Assembly (NCBI GenBank): GCA_009845505.1
Contig: VXZL01000650.1
Location: 2,776-9,476, forward strand
Length of the DNA stretch: 6,701 bases
Reading direction: 5' to 3'
From: Candidatus Poribacteria bacterium
GTDB lineage: Bacteria > Poribacteria > WGA-4E > WGA-3G
The notes beneath the pieces were generated by a model that was given only the letters and a program-made list of their open reading frames with translations, made no database searches and was not told where the DNA came from. The position numbers and the translations under genes are program-made. Below are positions 1-4,123 of this stretch, in pieces; the stretch's first letter is position 1; every line of letters starts with the position of its first letter.

Positions 1-6
1 ATAGAG

Positions 7-172
7 GCACAACCTAAAAGGTTATGCTACAGAAGATATACGCAGCACAGCCTAATAGGCTATGCTACAATAGAGGCACAGCCTAACAGGAAACTATACT
101 ACAATAGAGGCACAACCTAAAAGGTTATGCTACAGAAGATATACGCAGCACAGCCTAACAGGCTATGCTACA
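7..172 (-). repeat. Cluster of five direct hairpin repeats of about 25 bp
   Basis: Five copies lie in one orientation at 7-31, 45-69, 76-103, 110-134 and 148-172; a sixth is at 4070-4094. The gaps are 13, 6, 6 and 13 bp. Each copy begins GCAC and ends ATGCTACA (ATACTACA in copy 3). Between these lie two inverted 5-bp arms around a 3-base loop: AACCT/AGGTT in copies 1 and 4, AGCCT/AGGCT in copies 2 and 5. Copy 3 has an extra AAA in its right arm. Read as minus-strand RNA, each copy folds as GCA-U-arm-loop-arm-G-UGC, giving nine pairs with one U-G wobble; the plus strand has a C/A mismatch there. No T-run follows the hairpins, so they are not ordinary intrinsic terminators. A REP-like role at the 3' end of pncB mRNA is inference. 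Confidence 0.9.
148..172 (-). repeat. Hairpin repeat unit 5, containing the pncB stop codon
   Basis: This unit overlaps the 3' end of pncB. On the minus strand its start reads GTA GCA TAG, giving Val462, Ala463 and the stop at 163-165; the third base of the Val461 codon also falls in the unit. The stop codon therefore lies within the left arm of the predicted hairpin. The unit is otherwise the same sequence as unit 2 apart from one loop base, so its sequence is set by the repeat family and not by the gene. Confidence 0.85.
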
Positions 173-1554
173 ACTGGATCTAACGCGACGAGATAAGGTG
201 TTGCACCCGTTATACGCTTATGCGACTCCGGGAGTTTTTCGAGGGCTGCAGTCGTGTATGCCTGAATGTCGTGGAGGTTCGGAAAATCATATACCAATTC
301 TCCATTCTGGATAATCGGAATTAGCAGTGGTTGTCCCTCGGAGACTTCCTCATCCCAAAGCGTCACACGGTCTTTTACATAATTCCCGTCAGCATCGGTT
401 ATGCGGTAAACCTGTTTCTTCCCGGGCACAGTGGCTTTAGAGGGTTCATCAAGAGATTGCTTCCCGACAGGTTTGCCATCACTTTCGACTAACTTATAGA
501 CCCCGCCCAAGGCAGACGGAGCCCCTTCATCTGTGAGTGAATTGAAATTAGCACCCGTCGCGAGCCGAGTGCCTACCCCGAAACTATCCAAGGGTGCCCC
601 ATTTTCGAGCAAAGTGTCTATCTGGAACTCATCCAGTTCATGGCTGGCAATGATCTGGACGTAATCGAGTCCGTGGGCATCAAGGATGCGACGGACTTTC
701 TTGCTGAGTGTTAAAAGATTGCCACTATCCAATCGGACTGCGCGTAACTTTGTTCCAGATGCCTCCATCTCTTTTGCGACGATGCAAGCGTTTCGCGCTC
801 CTTGAATCGTGTCATATGTATCAATTAGAAGTGTTGTGCTGTTTGGAAAGGCTGTCGCGTAATCTCGGAAGGCTTCTAACTCGGTAGGACGCTCAGAAAT
901 GAATTTATGTGCCATCGTGCCGACGTAGGGAATATCGAAATAGTGTCCTGCGAGTACCAATGATGTTCCCTTAGCACCTCCGATGAAGGAAGCACGGGCA
1001 GCCAAAATACCGGCATCCCTGCCGTGTGCCCGCCGCGCACCGAAATCAAAAACCGGTCTACCTCGCGCTGCTTGCACAATCCGCGATGCCTTCGTCGCAA
1101 TTAATGTTTGGAAGTTCATAACGCAGAGCAGATAGGTTTCAAAAAGTTGGACATCTCTGGAGCGTCCTGTGACGTTGATAATCGGTTCATTCGGAAAAAC
1201 GGGGGTGCCTTCGGGAACTGCAAAAACGGAACCGTCAAAACGAAAGTCTTTGAGCGAAGCGAGGTAGTCGGCACGTAGGTTGCCACGCTGTGCTAACCAG
1301 TCAAGCGTAGCATCGGTGAAGCGTAAATTTAAGATATAGTGGACAACCGGCTCCAGCCCGGCAGCGACGAGATATTGTCCCTGTGGGATTTTACGGACGT
1401 AGTAGTTCGCTGTAATAATGGCGTCGTTTTGTGCGTTGAAATCCGCCTGCCCCATTGTGAGTTGATAATAGTCAACGAAAAGAGACATGTTATCCTCTGT
1501 GAGCAAAGCGGATCTCGGCGGAGAAGAATGGAAGCGTGGAAGAATGGATTTCAT
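163..1554 (-). CDS. pncB: Nicotinate phosphoribosyltransferase
   Basis: This cytosolic enzyme joins nicotinate and PRPP to give nicotinate mononucleotide, with ATP hydrolysis, in the Preiss-Handler route to NAD. The 463 residues fit the bacterial family. Visible landmarks are NMSLFVDYYQLTMGQ (22-36), ETYLLCVMNFQTLIATKASRI (139-159), FDFGARRAHG (169-178), GTSLVLAG (196-203), GTMAH with His216 (212-216, probably matching the phosphorylated histidine of PncB), LLIDTYDT (242-249), VRLDSG (273-278), SFGVGT (324-329) and PGKKQVYR (377-384). The ATG overlaps the lipoprotein gene's stop in ATGA and has AGGGAG seven bases upstream. Met23, just before the conserved block, also has an AGAGGA upstream, so the first 22 residues could be untranslated. 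The C terminus stops soon after PYLVALDP, where I recall relatives carrying a further short helix. The last two codons and the stop come from a hairpin repeat, so a small C-terminal replacement is likely. The function is clear; the exact N terminus is not. Confidence 0.96.
   Translation of the reverse strand: MKSILPRFHSSPPRSALLTEDNMSLFVDYYQLTMGQADFNAQNDAIITANYYVRKIPQGQYLVAAGLEPVVHYILNLRFTDATLDWLAQRGNLRADYLASLKDFRFDGSVFAVPEGTPVFPNEPIINVTGRSRDVQLFETYLLCVMNFQTLIATKASRIVQAARGRPVFDFGARRAHGRDAGILAARASFIGGAKGTSLVLAGHYFDIPYVGTMAHKFISERPTELEAFRDYATAFPNSTTLLIDTYDTIQGARNACIVAKEMEASGTKLRAVRLDSGNLLTLSKKVRRILDAHGLDYVQIIASHELDEFQIDTLLENGAPLDSFGVGTRLATGANFNSLTDEGAPSALGGVYKLVESDGKPVGKQSLDEPSKATVPGKKQVYRITDADGNYVKDRVTLWDEEVSEGQPLLIPIIQNGELVYDFPNLHDIQAYTTAALEKLPESHKRITGATPYLVALDPVVA
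1493..1498 (-). promoter_or_regulatory. Alternative ribosome binding site for pncB Met23
   Basis: AGAGGA lies four bases before an in-frame ATG (1486-1488, Met23). Starting there would give a 441-residue protein beginning MSLFVDYYQLTMGQ, which matches where the conserved part of the family usually begins. It competes with the ATG at 1552-1554, which has the better-spaced site and the 4-bp overlap. Sequence alone does not settle the choice. Confidence 0.4.
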
Positions 1555-3938
1555 AGGTCCTCTCCCTCAGTGAGAATGAGTCTCTGGTTGACAGAAAGGT
1601 TCCTATGTGTATCTACCTGACCGGAGGGCCAGATGATTTCAAGGGTATCAACTTTTGTGTGCGTTCCGAGACCGATTTCAAGGGATAGACTATTGGTTGA
1701 GCCGAACCCACACCCTCCGCTGACCTCTCTATAGATTGTGCTATCGCCGAGGTTCAAGGTCACTTTAGCACCAATACCGTCCCGATTACTTTTCACACCG
1801 ACGAGTTTTAGGGTAAGATAGTTGTTTCCAGTACCAGCATTCTGGTAAAAGAGATTGTGCCACTGGTCTCCGATAAATGCCCCGCCAACAGGTACATAAA
1901 TATCAACATCCCCATCAGCGTCGGCATCCCCGAAAGTCACACCGTGTCCTTTTCCGATGTTGCCTAAACCTAAAGCGACAGTTGCATCCGTAAAAGTGCC
2001 ATCCCCGTTGTTTTGGAAGAGCGCGTCGCGTTCAAGTCGTCCCATTTGCGGCGCCCCCGTGGCGAGATAGATATCAACATAGCCGTCGCTATTGATGTCT
2101 CCGAAATTTGCTCCCATCGCGCCATAGGCGTGGTACAGACCAGATTCCTTTGTGACATCCGTAAAGGTGCCATCGCCATTGTTCCGATAGAGCACCTGTC
2201 GGTCGCTATCGTATGTAGCACTCCCTGTGATTTGACCTGCAATGAAGGCTTGGAACGAACCTGAATTGGAGATGAAAAGGTCGAGATCGGCATCGTTATC
2301 CACGTCTAAAAAGAAGGTAACAAAGGCATCGGTAACAGCGAGACTCATGCCAGCCGCCGCCGTTACATCAGTGAACGTGCCGTCCCCATTGTTCCGATAG
2401 AGAACGTTAGATTGTCCGTAATTGACGACGTGTAGATCGATGTACCCGTCTTTATCGTAATCACCCCAAGCGGTTCCAAGGGAGTTTCCAGTGTTTGCTA
2501 CACCCACTATTTCAGCGGTATTCGTGAAAGTACCATCACCGTTGTTACGATACAAAACATTCGCGGCACCGTCCCCTATAACTCCATTTGCAATGTAGAG
2601 GTCGATGTATCCGTCGTTGTCATAATCCGCCCACGCGGCACAGAAACTGCTTTGTGGGTCGGCGACACCTGCGGTGTGCGTTACATCCGTAAACGTGCCG
2701 TCTCCATTGTTATGATAAAGCGTGTTTTCCGCTGCCCCCGACCAACCGCCACGCGTGATGTAGAGGTCCGGGTAACCGTCGTTATCGTAATCGGCAAAAA
2801 GCGAACCCCAACCGCCTCTCGGATCGGCAACGCCTGCTTGTTCTGCTACGTTTGTGAAAGTTCCATCACCATTATTGCGATACAAGACATGGGGTTGGTA
2901 GGTTCCGACAGCAACAATATCCAAATCTCCGTCATTGTCGTAGTCTCCCCAAGCACTGCCGCGCCCGCCATCCACTTTGTCCATCTTTAAATCAGGGGCA
3001 ATGTCTGTGAATTGGCGTTCGGCTGTCGGCTGTCGGCTATCAGTTAAGAGTCGGGAATCGGAGCTCCCTCCTACAATCTTAAATTCTTCCGGCAAGTCTT
3101 CGGGATAACCGCCGAGTTGATTGTATGCTGTCCATAAATTCCATAAGGTTTCAGGATCGCGGGGTTTCAGACGGAGTGATTCTTTGAAATTCGCAACGGC
3201 TTTTTCAGAATCACCGTGTCGGAGATGGTAGACACCGAGGTAGTAATAGGCACCGGAGTGGCGGCGATAATTTTCAATGATATTCTCAAATCTTTCGGCT
3301 GCTTTGTCCGCCTCCCCGAGCCGGAATTCGGCTAAACCGAGTTGTAGCATCGCCTCAAGGTTATTCGGTTCAAGTTCCAACACCTTTTCAAACTGCCGTT
3401 TAGACGCTGAGAGGTCGGGGACGAGCATTTGTTGTGGCGCGCCTAAGAAATAGCCTAACCTAATGCGTGCATCTGTATCGTCAGGGCTTACCTCCAGTGC
3501 GTTGGTAAGTGCAGCAGTGGAATCAGAAAAGCGTTGTTGATAACTGAAAACCTGTGCTAACGTTAGATACGCCCTTGATAACTTATCCTGTGCCCTTGGT
3601 GTCTGTTTCAGAAGTCCTATTAACATCTGTAATTCCACCTCAGCGGCGGTAAACTTCATCTGTCTAATGTAGGTGCGTGCTAACTGCATACGGGCATCGT
3701 GGGTGTTGGGATCCATCTGTAAACACGCCCGAAATGCTTTTTCGGCTTCAGCGAAGTCGCGTCTGTCTAAAGCATCAATACCGCGCTGATAGTGTGCCGC
3801 CAATTGCGGATCCATCTTATCTGGTGCTGTATCCAGGTCGCAACCGGCGATGATGAGAAGAATCAGAAAAATAAGACTTCTCGTAATGGGTATTAATAGA
3901 GGGATTCCAGCATATTCATAAGTTGGGTTGTGATTCAT
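1551..3938 (-). CDS. TPR / VCBS (FG-GAP) / ASPIC-UnbV lipoprotein
   Basis: A 795-residue predicted lipoprotein of CRTAC1-like architecture. A hydrophobic stretch (residues 21-31) ends in a lipobox, IAGC, with Cys33 as the probable lipidated residue. About six TPR motifs follow (48-77, 80-110, 116-154, 155-193, 194-226, 228-261), the fourth carrying an insert. A linker (about 280-320) leads to seven calcium-type loops starting at 332, 383, 438, 493, 545, 614 and 671, such as DYDNDGDLD, consistent with a seven-bladed integrin-like propeller. Loop 5 (DVDNDADLD) lacks the usual glycine. Six copies of a [VAT]L[YF]xNNGDGTFT strand alternate with the loops (351, 406, 461, 512, 582, 639). Residues about 702-792 form an ASPIC/UnbV domain, with NRDGIGAKV, REVSGGCGFGSTNS and IIWPSGQVD. 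A binding or scaffold role on the cell envelope is inferred; no catalytic motif is seen and the ligand is unknown. The start has AGGGAG at six bases, and the gene is coupled to pncB downstream. Confidence 0.93.
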   Translation of the reverse strand: MNHNPTYEYAGIPLLIPITRSLIFLILLIIAGCDLDTAPDKMDPQLAAHYQRGIDALDRRDFAEAEKAFRACLQMDPNTHDARMQLARTYIRQMKFTAAEVELQMLIGLLKQTPRAQDKLSRAYLTLAQVFSYQQRFSDSTAALTNALEVSPDDTDARIRLGYFLGAPQQMLVPDLSASKRQFEKVLELEPNNLEAMLQLGLAEFRLGEADKAAERFENIIENYRRHSGAYYYLGVYHLRHGDSEKAVANFKESLRLKPRDPETLWNLWTAYNQLGGYPEDLPEEFKIVGGSSDSRLLTDSRQPTAERQFTDIAPDLKMDKVDGGRGSAWGDYDNDGDLDIVAVGTYQPHVLYRNNGDGTFTNVAEQAGVADPRGGWGSLFADYDNDGYPDLYITRGGWSGAAENTLYHNNGDGTFTDVTHTAGVADPQSSFCAAWADYDNDGYIDLYIANGVIGDGAANVLYRNNGDGTFTNTAEIVGVANTGNSLGTAWGDYDKDGYIDLHVVNYGQSNVLYRNNGDGTFTDVTAAAGMSLAVTDAFVTFFLDVDNDADLDLFISNSGSFQAFIAGQITGSATYDSDRQVLYRNNGDGTFTDVTKESGLYHAYGAMGANFGDINSDGYVDIYLATGAPQMGRLERDALFQNNGDGTFTDATVALGLGNIGKGHGVTFGDADADGDVDIYVPVGGAFIGDQWHNLFYQNAGTGNNYLTLKLVGVKSNRDGIGAKVTLNLGDSTIYREVSGGCGFGSTNSLSLEIGLGTHTKVDTLEIIWPSGQVDTHRNLSVNQRLILTEGEDL
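1562..1567 (-). promoter_or_regulatory. Ribosome binding site of pncB, inside the upstream gene
   Basis: AGGGAG stands seven bases before the pncB ATG, within the last codons (Glu-Gly-Glu) of the lipoprotein gene. Together with the ATGA overlap it suggests that ribosomes finishing the lipoprotein can restart on pncB. The same hexamer precedes the lipoprotein gene, which supports its use in this genome. Confidence 0.7.
3019..3046 (-). repeat. Heptanucleotide tandem repeat in the coding linker
   Basis: TCGGCTG at 3019-3025 and 3026-3032 is followed by TCGGCTA (3033-3039) and a decayed TCAGTTA (3040-3046). On the coding strand the unit is CAGCCGA. Three units are 21 bases, so the frame is kept while the 7-base unit passes through all three codon phases, encoding DSRQPTAE (residues 300-307). 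It falls in the low-complexity linker between the TPR and VCBS domains. I recall similar AGCCGACAGCCGA tracts scattered through uncultured-bacterium genomes, both in genes and between them, but could not check this. Confidence 0.75.
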
Positions 3939-3944
3939 ATATTG

Positions 3945-3950
3945 CTCCCT
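3945..3950 (-). promoter_or_regulatory. Ribosome binding site of the lipoprotein gene
   Basis: AGGGAG lies six bases before the ATG at 3936-3938. It supports this start, which also gives a short N-terminal region before the lipoprotein signal. The rest of 3951-3990 shows no promoter I would defend: the best -35/-10-like match, TTGCGT then TATCGT, is weak and half of it lies inside the inserted element. Transcription from the restriction gene upstream is possible. Confidence 0.75.
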
Positions 3951-3990
3951 ATACGCTTAGCTGGACAGATATGGGGACCGACACGATAAA

Positions 3991-3996
3991 ATTAGT
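3991..3996. repeat. Putative target-site duplication, left copy
   Basis: ATTAGT precedes the left inverted repeat with one extra base, C3997. It matches 4118-4123, which abuts the right inverted repeat. Confidence 0.6.
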
Positions 3997-3997
3997 C

Positions 3998-4117
3998 AGG
4001 ACTTACGCAATTTTGACCGTAGGGCACTCTGTTAGATAGCGTTCACTGAAAAACACAGACGTTTTGGTGGCACAACCTAACAGGTTATGCTACAAAAGAG
4101 CATCATGTGTAAGTCCT
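3998..4117. mobile_element. MITE-like element, 120 bp, with terminal inverted repeats
   Basis: The left end is AGGACTTACGCA (3998-4009). The right end, TGTGTAAGTCCT (4106-4117), is its reverse complement apart from one base (11 of 12). Immediately outside lie identical hexamers, ATTAGT at 3991-3996 and 4118-4123; the left one is followed by C3997, so a 7-base duplication would have one mismatch. This pattern of inverted ends inside a short direct repeat is what a non-autonomous DNA transposon leaves. There is no open reading frame inside. The right flank contains the stop codon of the restriction gene (TTA at 4119-4121), so the element landed at that stop and the duplication kept it intact. 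I recall ends like AGGACTTACGCA from insertion sequences in other bacteria but do not assign a family. Confidence 0.75.
4070..4094 (-). repeat. Hairpin repeat unit 6, nested in the MITE-like element
   Basis: This is the same 25-bp family as the cluster at 7-172 and in the same orientation. It begins GCAC, has arms AACCT and AGGTT around an AAC loop, and ends ATGCTACA. It combines the A/T arms of units 1 and 4 with the loop of units 3 and 5. It lies in the right half of the 120-bp element, 11 bases from the right inverted repeat, so it was either carried by the element or inserted into it. Confidence 0.9.
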
Positions 4118-4123
4118 ATTAGT
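4118..4123. repeat. Putative target-site duplication, right copy
   Basis: ATTAGT directly follows the right inverted repeat. On the minus strand it reads ACTAAT and contains the TAA stop of the restriction gene. It pairs with 3991-3996. Confidence 0.6.

Larger units (their letters stand above)
1..173. repeat. Long direct duplication, period 103 bp
   Basis: Bases 1-70 recur at 104-173 with a single difference, T56 against C159, in the loop of a hairpin unit. Each copy holds two hairpin units joined by the same 13-base spacer, GAAGATATACGCA, and preceded by ATAGAG. The middle stretch (71-103) holds the divergent unit 3. The near identity points to a recent duplication, or to gene conversion, of a two-hairpin module. 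The left copy begins at base 1, so the array may continue outside the window. Confidence 0.9.

Noticed and set aside
7..172. CRISPR array
   Set aside because: The repeats are about 25 bp, but the gaps are only 6 or 13 bp and are reused (the same 13-base spacer twice). Real arrays have longer, unique spacers, and there are no cas genes here.
135..172. Intrinsic terminator after pncB
   Set aside because: A hairpin is present on the minus strand, but it overlaps the stop codon and is followed by TGCGTATATC, not a T-run. Rho-independent termination is not supported.
1555..1700. NAD-sensing riboswitch controlling pncB
   Set aside because: The upstream bases are the conserved UnbV coding sequence of the overlapping gene, leaving no separate leader for a riboswitch.
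1991..2882. Six similar DNA stretches of about 30 bp as a mobile or regulatory repeat
   Set aside because: They encode the recurring VLYRNNGDGTFT strand of the propeller and differ mostly at third codon positions. Selection on the protein repeat explains them.
3951..4020. Sigma-70 promoter for the lipoprotein-pncB pair
   Set aside because: The best candidate, TTGCGT and TATCGT 16 bases apart on the minus strand, matches the consensus poorly and spans the edge of the inserted element. It is not strong enough to list as a feature.
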